DNA of 64,000 nt from Nissolia schottii (Eukaryota; Streptophyta; Magnoliopsida; Fabales; Fabaceae), in contig QANU01001262.1 of NCBI GenBank assembly GCA_003254905.1, forward strand, positions 464,612-528,611, in the 5' to 3' direction. Shown piece after piece: positions 26,180-39,746 of the stretch. How positions within the stretch are numbered: the first letter of the stretch is position 1; each line of letters begins with the position of its first letter. The position numbers and the translations under genes are program-made. The notes under the pieces were generated by a model. That model had not been told where the DNA came from, did not search any database, and was given only the letters and a program-made list of their open reading frames with translations.

Positions 26180-28252
26180 GAGGCTAGTAGCAACAAGCAC
26201 ACACAAAAACTCGAGTGTTTTCTTCATTCTTTCGTCCCATTTCCCCTCTCGTGTTTCCTTCTCAGCTTCTTCTCGAAGCGTCGTCTTCGTAGAACGTTTG
26301 GCTTTGTAACTGGTTCAAAGCGTCGACGTTTCGGAGATCAGAGACGCACGACATTGAGTGAGTGATCGATCGATCGATCGTTTTGTTATCTGCTGATTTT
26401 AATTTTTTTTGTGATGAATTGAAGTGACTCTCTATCTGCATTTCGAAACCTATCGATGCCAAGCATCGTGCTGCATGTTTCTGTTTGGAATTCGATACAA
26501 TTGTTTGTTTGAATTTTCTGTTGGCTTCAAATGTGTTTAGTTTAGTCGGTGGTAGCTCTCTCTCGTTGCGAGTTTAATCGTGGATTTTGTCTGTTTTGCC
26601 ATCATTTCCGTTCCTGATAGTTGGTTGAACAAGTTGATCGGTGTTGGCCGTGTCTGCTCATTCTAGTTTTTCATGCTTCATCTGCTGATTTTGTGGTTCT
26701 TACGCGATGTTTGTTTGCTGAATTGTCTAGGTGTTTAATCAGAGACAAAGATCTCAGATCGTTATTGGTGAGTTCATTCTCATGAAAAGAGATTATTTTT
26801 TCCCCGCAGTTACAGTTTTCTAGTATAGGTACGCTGTGAAAGAAGCAGGAATGATTTTGATTGTATGCTTCTTGTGTTTGATTACGATACTTCAAGCTGT
26901 CATTTGCATAAAATAGTGTCCGGAGTGAAATTCTCACATAAATTTTAACTTGTGCAACGTACCTTCAAAATCATCGAACTCTTGGTGTGCTTCTTCTGTG
27001 GTGGAATGCAATTCCTACCTTTTGTTCACTTTGCCTGGTTTTGGGTGACTCGATTAAAAAACTGTTTATGACTTCTTTGCCGGTGGTTCCCACTTTTGAT
27101 GTCCTAGACATGAAATGGGATCCCGTCTTCATAAGAGAACACAGCCATGGTTTTTAGGTGTTTAAGGACCACTCTAATACAAACTGTTTGTGACTAAATC
27201 AATTAAACTTTAGAGGTGACTTGTTCTAGAGCCAGGATATCATCGCAATACTTTCTACCAGAGATTTTCCTTGGTTCCTTGGATTTCTTTGTTAGGATCT
27301 GAAAGCATCTATAATATCAGTTAGGGTCCAATCATTGCCATAGACTTCAACTGCTTTTCTTGGTCATTTTAATAAAGCTACATTTTGGAAGAACTTTTAG
27401 AACTTAGTATCCATGTTTAGGTAATTGCATGTGATAATCTTCTATTTTTCCCCGTTATCTGTTGTATGAATATTCTGTTATGGATCATTTCTCCTCAACA
27501 TTTTACGTTCCATTTTCATATTTGTACCGAAACCTTGGGGTGGGCATTTTCATTTGTTCTCACAAATATCCTGGAAATGATATTTCAAATTCCCTCGTAC
27601 GTATATTTCATGCATGCTTCACATAGTAATTCTAAACTTTTAGCCAATACGATGACTTCAAATAATGATTGATTTGTTCTGATCTCACTTACTTTCACAC
27701 AACCTTGGACATTTGTGATTAATTTTGTGATTAATGTAAGTCAAATGGTTAACGGAAATATATCCGAGAATCATGAAACAAGTAGAGTACTGAAACGCAT
27801 TCATGACGTGTTGCATCGGGATTGGCAAGTTGTACTACCTCATATCTCCACAGAGGCAAATCCGTTACAGTCTCATCAGTTCATTATTATTTGTCGTTAT
27901 TCACTTATTTGCACCTCACTTAGTGTTTCTATAGTTCATTATTTCTTAGACTTTGCCGGTTTCGGTTACCCAGTAAAAAGCGTTTATTACATTTTAAATT
28001 TTGGAAATAACTAACATTGGAACTTCCTATGCAGGCTCTTATGGCGCTACGCACTCCTCATCTATAATTTATAAGAACAAAGTAACATTCTTCAGCAGAA
28101 AGTAGATGATGCTAATGATCGAATTCACTGTTTGACAGACATTTGTGTCATAAATTTTGCCCTAATGCCAAATGTGACTTCACACCCATAATTTACAGAT
28201 ATTTCTTGCGCTTCTCTCCTATTTTCTGTGTTTGACAAGCTTTTGCCTAGAC
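26180..28252 (+). promoter_or_regulatory. Probable 5' UTR exon and leader intron of the MAPKKK gene
   Basis: CT-rich sequence at about 26200-26360 looks like a plant 5' UTR. The roughly 1.9 kb between it and the ATG at 28253 contains no open coding frame but does have T-rich, intron-like composition. Possible acceptors lie just before the start codon (TATGCAG at about 28035, or CAAG at about 28240). This is composition-based and would need transcript evidence. Confidence 0.4.
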
Positions 28253-31200
28253 ATGCCGTCATGGTGGGGAAAGTCTTCGTCCAAAGAGGCGAAGAGGAAG
28301 GTTAAAAGGGGAAGTATTATTGATACAATACAGCAGAAATTCAAGAAAGTTTCTGAAGAGGAGTGCAATGACAAATCAAGACGATGTAGAAGACACTGTG
28401 TTGACATTGACTTAGAGAAGGGATCTAGAACGGCTGTACCTTCAAGATCACCATCTCCACACGTGTCCCGCTGTCAAAGTTTTGAACGGCCTCTTTCTCA
28501 GCCACTCCCACTCCCAGGCCTACACCTTCCTACTGTCAGTGATGTGAATTCTGGGGTTAGTTTAACACCAACACCGGAAAGAGTTCGATGCTCTAAGCCA
28601 TCTCAGTTTCCCCTACCAAAACCTGGTGATGTATCCAACAGGGGATATGCTGCTGATGCATCTTTTTCTAGTGATAGCTCTATTGATGGTGGTGACTCAC
28701 CTGATTCACATGTTGTTAGTCCTCTTGCAACTGACTGTGAAAATAGAAACAGATCATCCACCATTAACAGTTGCTTCAGGTTTGCTTCCATCTAGATTCA
28801 TTAATTTAAATGCTCTCTATGCATTTTACCTTGTTATGTTCCTTATTAAATTTATTTCTATGCTCTTAAAGGTTGCTGCACAAGGATCAATCACCAATTA
28901 CTGTCCAGAAAAACTCCAGAGCACCCTCATCACCAAAATGGGGTCGTTTGCATCTGCATAATCTGAAAATCCCCGGTTCATGTGGTTTGTGCAGTACTCC
29001 ACTAAGCTCAAGTCCTTCTACAAGTCCAATGAGAACACATGGCCCCGATCAAGTGTTGAACTCTGCATTGTGGACAGGAAAGCCTCATCGAAACATAGCT
29101 TCTGGGCAGTGCTCTTGTACTGGTTCAGGCCATAATTCAGGTGGGGATCTGCCAAGACAGGTGTGTGTGCCACAGAACAGGTGCAGCCCTGAGTGTTCTC
29201 CAATACCTAGTCCAAGAATGACAAGCCCTGGTCCTAGTTCCAGAATACAGAGTGGTGTTGTCACCCCACTTCATCCACGAACTGGAGCTATTGCAGCAGA
29301 AATGGCTATAAGATGTCCGGAAGATGTGAAACAACAGAGTCATCGATTACCGCTTCCTCCAATAACGGCCACTAATTCTAGTCCATTTTCTGCAAACTAT
29401 TCTACGCCCACAACACCTCCTTCAGCCCCTCGTAGTCCTATAAGAGCAGAGAATCCAACAAGCCAAGGTTCACGTTGGAAAAAGGGAAAGTTGCTTGGAA
29501 GGGGAACATTTGGACATGTATATCTAGGTTTTGACAGGTTTGTATCAAGTGGGATGTCTACAATCGCTGAATGAATTGATATAATGGCTCTGAACGCTTG
29601 ATTTTGGAATAATAAACCAAGCGGAGTGCATTCGAATATGCATGTTTACTTTACTTGTGGTGTGGGTTAACTTTCTAGCACCTCGTTATAAAGCTTGATT
29701 TGATTTAGTCCAACTTTTGATCTGTAGAGAAAGTGGTGAGATGTGTGCGATGAAGGAGGTAACCCTTTTTGCCGATGATGCTAAATCAAAGGAATGTGCA
29801 CAACAACTTGGCCAAGTAAGCTTGCCTGTGTAGCTTTTACTTCCCCCAATTGCCCTTACATTTTCTTTTAAATGAAAAATAATGAAGATCGATTTTTAGA
29901 CTATGTATCCTAGTTATGTAGGACAACAGATATTCACATTTACGTGATACATTTGCAGGAAATTGCACTGCTAAGTCGGTTACGACATCCAAATATAGTC
30001 CGGTATTACGGTTCTGAGACGGTATGTTTATTGAATTATTCGGTCCATTCAGTAAACGATTTCACTTTTGAAATTTCATGGTTACAATCATGTCATTAAA
30101 ACATGTTCCTTTATACAACTTAGCCATTGTAATTGATTCTATGTATTGAGCAACACTTCATTAGATTTATTTGCAAATGCAAATGTAGTATGTAATATAA
30201 CAAATATAGATTCGTAATTTCTTTTGTCTCCATCTTTATATTAGGATATGAAATTTGGTACCTAAGAAGATTTTTCATGATGTTGGCAATTGATTCTTCA
30301 GATTGCCCTAACGGTATTTTGAATTCTTTAACCAACAGGTAGATGACAAACTTTATATATACTTGGAGTATGTTTCTGGTGGGTCAATCTATAAACTACT
30401 TCAAGAATATGGTCAATTAGGTGAAATTGCCATCCGTAGTTATACTCGGCAAATTCTATCAGGACTTGCATATTTGCATGCTAAGAACACTGTTCATCGG
30501 TGAGCTTTGTAGATCATCCTTGACAGTCTTATTATAACAAGTGTTTCAATTAGCATCTGTACTTACTACTGGATTCTGATCAGGGATATTAAAGGAGCAA
30601 ACATACTGGTGGATCCTAACGGATGTATAAAATTAGCAGATTTTGGGATGGCAAAATATGTAAGAGCATTTAAAGATCATGTGTATGCTGTGCAACTTTT
30701 ATCATGTCAATAAAGGAAGTGCATTTGTTAGATATTTTGACAAGAGTTCATATATCTCTGTGCATCAAACGAGACTTCGACTTCTAATGTTGCCTATCTG
30801 GAATATTTTGCAGATAACTGGGTCTGATCCATTTTCTTTCAAAGGAAGTCCTTATTGGATGGCACCTGAGGTCAGCATGATTCCTTCCTCCAATTGGCAC
30901 CTTTTGACATTGATCCTTTTCACGATACTATTTGTGACACAGTCTCAATTACTTAGGTTATTAAAAATTCAAACGGTTGTAATATTGCTGTTGATATATG
31001 GAGTCTGGGCTGCACTGTTTTGGAGATGGCAACAACAAAACCACCTTGGAGCCAATTTGAGGGGGTAAGTGAGATTTGAAGACAGACTAAAAGCATTGTA
31101 AATTATGTTGTGTGCATTCTAAATATTTTTTCTGAGATAAATATATGAATCTCTTAGTTGGAGCACATACCCGTATATAATCGTCAATTGCTTAACTTGC

Positions 31201-32673
31201 TCTTGCTTCTTCTGTTGTACACTATATGCTTCAAGGTTGCTGCTATGTTTAAGGTTTTGCAAGCCAGAGGTATTCCTGAAATACCAGATCATCTATCAGA
31301 AGACGGAAAAGATTTTGTGAGGCTTTGTTTGCAAAGGAATCCACAAAACCGTCCTTCCGCAGCTCAACTTCTAGAGCACCCATTTGTTAAAAAGGTCACA
31401 CCAGAAAGATCCGTTATGGCTGCTTATCCTTCAAAAGCACAATCAGCTGTTGTAGATGCATTGAGATCTATGGTAAGAGCAATTAAAGTGTGTTGATCAC
31501 ATGTATATTCAATGCCTTGTTTCATCATTTGCACAACTGCATTATGTTTATGAGGTTGAGCATATTTATGTTGTTAAAATAATAATCCCTCTAAAGTAGA
31601 CTAAAATGTAACATTTGATATGAGGACTTCGAACCAGAAAATTGTTGATTAATGGTGAAGGTATGAATACATGTTTTGTATGTTTGACTGCTTCTATTCT
31701 TAGCTTAACATATTGAATGAGTTAATTAAGTTAATTGCTATCACTGTTTTTAGGCCATTGGACCTGCAAAACATAAGTCATGCTTGGAGTTAGAGTTGGC
31801 TGATATCTATCCCCTTAGAAGCTTGAGAAACAGTTCTAGACCAAGGTTTCTCTCTCACTCTATTTTTAGTCGAAGGAACTCACTCACATTCTCTCTCTCT
31901 GAAACACACTGAAACTAAAATGCATGAGAAAGAGAAAGATCACACAAATAAGTATACAAGGTATATTTATGCATATGAAACATGAGAATATCTAAGACAT
32001 TCACCTGTGCACGTGTATATTTGAGCTAAGGAACCTTCATAGTTTTGGTTCTCGTCGTACATAAGTGGCCTCATAGTTAAGCTTGAGTAATTGATAATTC
32101 AATGCCATGGTCAAATTTGCCTCATGATAGGTGTTTGTATTGTTTTTTTTTTCCTTCTCCATAATTCAAAGGGAAGGTACTAAACTTTTGTTCCTTGTTT
32201 CCAGTGATACCCATACACCAAGAAACATCTCATCCCCTGTTTCCCCTGTTCGGGACCTACTTTTGCCTTCTAGAACTCCAGATGCGACTGGAACGGTGCC
32301 TCCCTCACCAATAGCTAGTCCTTCTACTCCAGTCACCAGCGGTGGTGGTGCAATCTCATCATTTAACAAAAGAAAGCAACCAATAATATTATCACATGAA
32401 GCAGTGAGTATGAACCAAAAGCCTCAGGGTGGTTTTTATCATCAGGAGCCAAAACATGATCCCCTTCGGAGACCTCCACATGCTTCCCGAGTTTTATTTT
32501 CACCTGATTATGACGCTCTTGCAAACCATAACCATCATAGGAGGGTTGTCCTGGGAAGCCCAACAGAATTTCATAATGTGCCTCAACAGCTGTTGAGGGA
32601 TTATGTACGGCCAAATAATCCCCTAGATCGTAAAGCCAGCAACTCAATGCTTGGAAAAATAAATGGCTTGTGA
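28253..32673 (+). CDS. YODA-like MAP kinase kinase kinase (MEKK subfamily)
   Basis: A MAPKKK that heads a MEKK-type cascade; YODA in Arabidopsis controls stomatal and embryo patterning. Eleven coding exons join in frame: 28253-28779, 28872-29537, 29728-29815, 29959-30021, 30339-30499, 30584-30659, 30814-30870, 30957-31064, 31236-31472, 31754-31845, 32205-32673, giving 847 aa. The N-terminus MPSWWGKSS, the [17 protein letters not shown] block and [20 protein letters not shown] are shared with YODA. The kinase spans about 379-640: [12 protein letters not shown], catalytic Lys407, HRD Asp503, DFG 521-523, GSPYWMAPE, and [20 protein letters not shown]. The long Ser/Pro-rich flanks are normal for the family. 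One difference is [12 protein letters not shown] where YODA proteins usually have KIGNSKELP-like residues. It looks functional; which YODA paralogue it is remains open. Confidence 0.93.
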
Positions 32674-33163
32674 TATACAAGTCAGTGATCAAATGAGGAT
32701 GTTGTGCATGCGAATAACCTTCAAATTATGACATATAAAGGATACTTTAATTAAACATACTAATGGAATATAGCATAGCAGCAAAGGAAAACATTTTTTT
32801 AATCAGTAGCACTTAAAGGAAATGTGCATTACCGTTGGTGCTATTACTTTGGTGTTTTATCATCCCAGCTGAAAATGGTGCGGGAGACAAATGTGGAAGT
32901 GTAGAAACAAATATTTATTGTAAAGATAGTTAGAATAATGCTAAACTATATTTGAATTATACTAAACTATCCTCCATCATTTTGAATGTGGCATGTCCTG
33001 CTTATAATGTTGCAACAACTTTTACACCTGCAAGGTGCATTGTTTAGAATAAACTAGAATTTTACAAACAAATACACCCTCGCATTGTAAAGCTTTATAT
33101 CACTTAAAGTTTCTATTCTCCTAAATGTTTTTTAAGACCCTAATTAAGTCAAACAAACCTGAG

Positions 33164-36100
33164 TTACCTTGGATTGGTCAGGCTTAAGCTGAATTCCCAG
33201 AGTTTTTTTGCCATCTCTAAATCCTTATCTAGAGAGGTTGGGTTTGCCTTACTGCTATCCATGAAGTATTCACCAGATATTCCCTTGACTTGTGGAAGCA
33301 ATGCAACGTAACATTGAGTAGCAGCTCCCTATAATTAACACGTCACAACTAGCATTTTAGCCGCAGAAAGCATGTGTGTCATGCCATGCAACCCAAAGAC
33401 ATAATGCTTCACATATTTTCACAGATGAGACAAAATACCTATTGCACATTTTTAAAGAATTACTTGCCTACCATATTAGCAATGACTGCAAAAGCTAGGT
33501 AGTAGAGACATGAATATAAGACCAAACAATTTATGCAAGGAATTATGTGTAAGAACTACAAACCAGCACAATTCAATTTTGCTTCCCTCTAAGCTTTTAC
33601 ATGAATGCATAACATGACCAACCATACTGAAATGAAATGGCTAAAATCAATTGAAACCACCATCAGACCTACTTCAGAAAGCAAAGATACTTCAATCAAT
33701 ACACTTAGGCCTCGACTAAAAAGCGCAAATACTAACTAACCATTAACCTAACTATGGTAACACAGAATATTTGTGATAATTGATCCTAAATGAAGGGAGT
33801 TGACAGGTATTTACACTCCTTCCTATAAAAAAAGGAATATGTAAGGGTTCTACATCAAAGCTAATGAATAAGTTCACAGCAATCAATCAAAAGACCATAG
33901 GGATGGAAAATACTTTCAAGTGCCTTGCCAATTTCATTAGCATGAAAAACATTAGCAAGCTTTGATTGTCCATAAGCAAAATAACTGTTGTATCTGTAAT
34001 GTTCATACAGAGAAAGGGGGGTAGATTATACAATTTTGGGATCTTAAAACATGGTATGTGAAGTAAACAGATATTAAACATTTTTCTAGCAAGAGGTTAG
34101 TAGCAGGGTAGAGAAAAGGAGAAATCCATGAATTATCAGTCAAACTCTCAATTATCTTGATTCATCATTGATCTTGTCAAGATGAATTCCTTCACTATAT
34201 GCAAATCTGTGTCTCTGATGATAGAATAACTGTCATTCCCTCCCGGTTGCATTCACGTACAATTTTTTTTTTTTTTTGTAGTTTCTAATAGATGGTTTGT
34301 AAGGAGAAAATGACCTAAAGAATAGCTCCATCGTTAATACTTTGAAACTATTTGTTTTATATTTATTAGAGAGAAAATTACAGTTTTTAGTTGTATCACT
34401 TAGAAAGATATGTTACAAAAACATAAGGCTCAATAAATCTCCAACGTTATGCAAGGAAAGTATATAATATAATATAACATAACATAATACAATACAATAC
34501 AATACAATATAATATAATATAATATAATATAATATAGTATACCTAAGTGGTTGGTTGCAAACTGCAAATGTTGTCTTGAGAAACCATGAATAGAGTTGCC
34601 ATCACCCCAGCATTGTTACTTCAATACAAATAAAGAATATCACTTATTTCAAATTTGCAACCTAAACTTGAGACAAATAGAAGTTTCCTTATGTGCAATA
34701 TCCTTTGTGCCGTATCCCAACTAGTGTGCAAAGGTGAAGAGTAAACAGAAGATTTGTATAAAAAGGTTTATCCATGTCAAACAAGACATAAGTGATATCA
34801 GAAGACATCAATAAGTCACATACAAGATACTGCCAATTGGACAAATAGGGACAAATAGAGATGCAATACGGTGGTTCAAACGATGCTCCAGCGAGGCGGG
34901 AGTGGTACCTGTAAAAACCACTTTGACGCCCAAGTTAATATATAAGTGATATGAGGTGATAGTAAGTATAAAACGTACCTTATGGAGTAGCAAGAGACCC
35001 TTTTTATAGTCTGAGTATGGACGCTTATGATTTTGTATGTAACGTTCAAAAGCTTTATGAGGCTTTATATGTGTTGGATTTTGTAACACTCATAAGCAAA
35101 GACTTATGTCAGATTTCATAATGCACATAACGCTCACAAATTATTAAGCCGAGCAAAGATGAGAAATCTGGTTGAACGTCTAATCATGTATATCGAGCCT
35201 AAGTCCTTGTCAGATTTATTCTGTAACAATTATGAAGTTACATATTGTGCCTAAACATCTCATACAAATACAGTTGAAAGTTCTTACATTAGGATATTGA
35301 GTGGAAGACTAGATGAAATATAATCTGCTGCAAATTCCTTGCTGATGCCCTCAAGCTAAGATCTAACTCCATGACATCAATTTTGGCCGCGGAAATTTCC
35401 TTAATTATTGTCTCTCTGACATTCCTACCAGATTCAACATTCCTCACAGCCATAACAACATGGACACAGCGCAATGCAAGAACCTGGGTGGTCTCCAAAC
35501 CAAGACCACTTGAAGCCCCTGAAATCAAACTAAATTAGTAATGAATTAATATAGTTGAAACCAGCAGAATCAAAATCAAAACAGCTATAAGTGCCAGTCT
35601 TTTCCCACTAAGTAGAATCAGCTACATAAATCAAATGAAACGATGCCACAAATCATTTAAATCTAAATCTTTCTTAACCCTAGAAAAAAAATATATTAAA
35701 AAGAAAAGTTCCACCATATCGTGTTATGTTGCATTTCTATTGGAAATCACGAGTGCCGAACCTGTTACTTCGATGAGGCTATTTTCAGTACCAGATTAGC
35801 AAGCAGCACCAATATCTCGTCAAAACTCATTAATAATTCATACATTATACCGCGATCGAATAATTCATAAGTGATGCATCATTAACCTAAGAAAAACACC
35901 TCACAAAAGTGTTTTGAGCGATTCCAGTTATATATATACACGATCGCGTTCTCGTAGCACACATCCTTTCTATGTTAATTTGCTTTCAAGATGAAACTTC
36001 TATTTATTTATTCTTTTTCTCTTCTTTTTATATATACACACCGATTTATGGAAAATATTCTGAGCTTCCAACACACAAAAAAAATGAAGAAGAAGAACCT

Positions 36101-36204
36101 GTGATGATGGCCGTGGGAGCGTGTCTATCGATCCCATGAGTGACTTGCTCCGCCGTGGAGGAAGCTGAGAACCCTATTTCCCCATTCCAACCAAGAAACC
36201 ACAT
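33164..36204 (-). pseudogene. TIC32-like short-chain dehydrogenase pseudogene
   Basis: Related to plant TIC32-type NADP-dependent short-chain dehydrogenases. Exon 1 starts at 36204 ([20 protein letters not shown]). Exon 2 (about 35290-35522) restores TGASSGLG across the splice and reads MAVRNVESGRNVRETIIKE, then shifts frame after ASARN; the other frame gives EFAADYISSSLPLNILM and a stop. Exon 3 (about 34545-34622) has NNAGVMATLFMVSQDNI, then a 4-base loss before the FATNHLG equivalent. Further pieces are FAYSEGIHLDKINDES (about 34150-34205), YFAYGQSKLANVFHANEI with the YxxxK catalytic pair (about 33890-33975), and the C-terminal GAATQCYVALLPQVKGISGE ... AKKLWEFSLSLTNP (33164-33330). The gene order is intact but at least two frameshifts make it a pseudogene. 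It is convergent with the MAPKKK gene. Confidence 0.85.
34455..34543. repeat. (AATAY)n / (ATAAT)n microsatellite
   Basis: Pentamer-like repeat of AATAT/AATAC units inside an intron of the TIC32-like pseudogene. Confidence 0.85.
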
Positions 36205-37240
36205 CTTTTTCTACTTTCCACATGCTGCTAATGCTATGATATGATCACGCACGCTCACACCAAACTATACAGTCAAACAATGGAAGGGTTTCTAAATTTT
36301 GACTTTCCATAAAGTTAGAAAATAATGTGCTTCCGTAATAGAAAAAAATTTTCTCCCTTTGGTTTTTATTTAAGGCATTTGCGTAGTGGGTGTGAAGATG
36401 AATTTGGTCAAATAGTGGGCGATATGATTAGATCCTTTTAATGAATGACATCTGTGATGTTTAGGCTTTGGGCTTTTCAAATTGGTGATTGTTATGGTAC
36501 CAATACAAAGTTGATTATATTACATTTGTGCCATTTGGACAAGACTTGTCCATGTCACTAAGCTCACCTTCAACCTTTTTACTTTGCAAATCGACCCTTC
36601 CCCTAATTTAACTGTGCACACTAAATCATTACCATGATTTTATTTATTTTGCAACTTAAAAGAACACAATAGGTAAATAACAACACAAACTTAATTAGAG
36701 TATGATTTATCACTAGACAAACACCATTACTCCAAATATCCTAACGAGAACCCTAAATTTAATCTCTGTCATAGCCGTATATAATACCCGACTTTAAATT
36801 CACTTGACATTTAATTATGTTTTAAAAATTTTAAAATTTAAATCAGAAATAAAAGATTAAATGAAATATTTTTAAAATTTTAAAAGAAGCAGTTTAATAG
36901 TTAACTGATATCTCACTAATTTATAGGTTAATCTAATTTAGTAGAATAAATCCTTTATAACTAATAAAGATAATGTTATATTATTGTATTCTAACAAGAA
37001 AGAATAAAGAATAGGGTGTGTGTATATATATATATATATATAACACGTAAGCTTGCTGTTTTAAAAATAAAATAAAATAAATTGAATTTCCAAATTTCAT
37101 TGTGCAGCACTTGCGGTGGAAAAAAATTAGAATTCCCTAAATTTTTCCTTATAAAGAAATTGAATCGATTTGATTAAACTTCTAAAAGTGCAGAATTCTT
37201 TATCCAAAAAATTGAAGTAAATTTCGGAAACATGCAGGAA
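36205..37240. other. AT-rich intergenic with (TA)n at 37022-37042
   Basis: No coding segment supported; includes the 5' flank of the TIC32-like pseudogene and a (TA)n tract. Confidence 0.45.
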
Positions 37241-37289
37241 ACAACCACTAAATAAAATGTCAATTCAAAATATATGATATACACAGTGA

Positions 37290-37760
37290 TATTAAGTGCA
37301 CAAATTTTTGCATACACATACACAATTTTTTTACACATACACACAAATTGGATCTGCAATATATTAAATAGCCAAAAATAATTGTTTCACCCTCTCACCA
37401 TCTCTCCATTTTCACTCTGAGTGTGTAGACTTGATATTTACTATGCACAAATATTTTAAAGCATATATACAAACTTTCAACAACTAGAAATAAAAAAATA
37501 TGACAGAAACGTAAACGAAAATGAAGACAAAGAAGAAAATTTTTATGTTCACATGTACAAACTTTTGAACAAAAATGCTTAAAACTTTTGACTGACCAAC
37601 CAAGTATGCACAAACTTTCCTACACACGTACACAAACATTTGAAAAACTAAAAACAACAAATATGATGGAAACGAAAATGAAAACTCTTAGATTCATAAA
37701 GAATAAGATGAAAACGTAAAAAAAAAATGAGTGAAGAAACACATATTAGAAAGGGTAAAT
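37290..37760. repeat. Dispersed repeat, copy 1 (second copy in GA2ox intron)
   Basis: About 450 bp rich in GTACAAACTTTTG / GCACAAACTTTC motifs and ending with AAAGAATAAGATGAAAACG. It matches about 53960-54480 in the same orientation and order, with scattered differences and indels. No coding content; probably a non-autonomous transposon. Clear terminal repeats were not found. Confidence 0.75.
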
Positions 37761-37867
37761 TGTACAATAGTTGACAAATTTTAAGTTGTACATGAAACAT
37801 TTTCTTCCCAAAATAGGTTAAAAATAACATTATCATAAAATATAAGTCCTAGACTTGAACTAAATTT

Positions 37868-39290
37868 TCTTTTTTGTCTTTAAATTTCTTGAAGTTAATG
37901 TTCACAGCTTCATTGACATCTTTCTTCTTCATATTGTGGTCCTTCTTAACCAAATACAGTGCAAGGCGCATCCTTGTTGCATCATTGACCTAATGTAAAT
38001 AGTGTAATGTTGAGAATGATTCAGAATAAGGAAAGGAATTGAGTGTTTAATCAAAATTTCAATTTCAATTTTATATCAGAATTTTATATGTATCACACCA
38101 GCTGCATTCATTCATCCACGATGCCACCCACATGGCACAATCATTTCTGTATTTGCAAATAAAAGATAATGGGGCGAGCATGTAACAGATAAACCAGCAA
38201 ATTACAGAAAGAAATTCCTCAATTCACTAAGCAACCAAACTTGAGTCAATAGAACATGCAGTGTTTTGCCCCAGATTATGACAACCCAAAGTAACAAGAA
38301 GTAAGGAGTAAATAACAATTCAGGAAAATCAAATGAACAATACTGAGAAATTCGCAAGGAATTCTCTTGCAGATCGATCACTTGCTTTTCGTTAGCCTCC
38401 ATTGCAATAAGAAGAGTTTTCAGGATGATGAGTAGAGAGAATATCTTGACAGAGAGAAGAAGAATGATGCTTTTCCCATTGAATAAGGGAACCTTGTGAG
38501 AACGTTGGCTCCTCCTAATCTCCTGATCAGGCGGATCGTACGCCACCTGGCGCCCAGCCGTAACTAACTTCCCCAGATTATGATCAATTGATCATCATTG
38601 CAAGATCTTTCTTCTTGTGCTGCATTGCGGCTAGCAATTTCAGTTCCCTTCTTACCCTTGCTTATTCCTTCTAGTTTTCTTTTCTTGCCCTTGTTCATGG
38701 TGACATACCAACATATTTAAATCACAAATTGAGATGAATAATGTCTTACGAGCCATCGTGTTGTTCCCCCAATGTCATCTGGTTTCACAATTTCAATACA
38801 TCCAATCTTAGGTCTACAAGTAAACTCAGTCGTAGAATGACTCTAGCTTTAACATGTCTTCCAAAAATAATGGTTGCCCATAAATTAAAAAAAAAATACG
38901 ACTTTCTTAACATTAAAGTATATATATAAAAAGAATAATAAGTAGTAGTGGGTTTAAAATACGTATCATTTTTTGAACCATAAAATTCCTTTTCTCCTTT
39001 TTGGCAGGACAAGGCTTAGAATCAACCAACATAAGCTGATTTTTTTTGGAATATCTACCACAACGAGGAACTAGTGTATGTTCTCTTTATTAATTATATA
39101 AATATATAACAAACAACCATTAGAATAAATATTAATTACAAGTAAATATATTGTATTTGCAAAAAATTAATTAGATTAAAGAAAAGATACCTTTCGAAGA
39201 CATTCTACTTTTCCCATAAAGACTAAAGTCATGTTGATATTCTTTTGCAATTTTTTCGGGAGATTGCTCCAACTTAATGCCTTTTGTTGT
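37868..39290 (-). pseudogene. Ulp1-like (peptidase C48) transposon gene relic, copy B
   Basis: Same family as the relic at 21.5-22.2 kb. Minus-strand pieces are SPEKIAKEYQHDFSLYGKSR (about 39200-39275), VDSKPCPAKKEKEFYGSK (about 38965-39020), a FLEDMLKLE-like strand (about 38820-38880), and the C-terminal HNMKKKDVNEA region (about 37900-37980). Between about 38190 and 38705 there is an extra segment of about 510 bp not present in copy A. It reads MNKGKKRKLEGISKGKKG and VAYDPPDQEIRRSQRSHKV on the minus strand, a lysine-rich stretch common in Ulp1-type transposon proteins. Stops and frameshifts show it is dead. Confidence 0.65.
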
Positions 39291-39746
39291 TATGAGAGTG
39301 AACATTACAAGTTAGCTTCATATAATTTGTTAACAAAGTTGGTTTTTATTTTAAGTATTAACTACCGAAACATATGTTGGGTGAAACCAAATGGTAGAAA
39401 AGTTGTATGGCGATCTCTCAGCGTGAGTTTCCATTGTAGCAGTAAGATTAATAACCTACAAAAATCAGTGAGCCCAATGTTAAATTTTGATTAATAGCAC
39501 TAAGATACGGTGACACAATCAACCCCAAAACCAATATGCAATAACAAAACAGAGCAGCTTCCAAAACAAGTTTCAAATTTGATAAGCAACACAAGTTTCA
39601 ATAAAAGGTATATATAAATAAAAATAAAGCAATTTATTTGATAAGTATAAAATAATATTTAAATAAGAATCACAATAAAATTATTAATAAATTTAAAGTA
39701 TTGGGGTAAAAGTATAGATTTAACAACATAAAATTAGGGTTTTACT

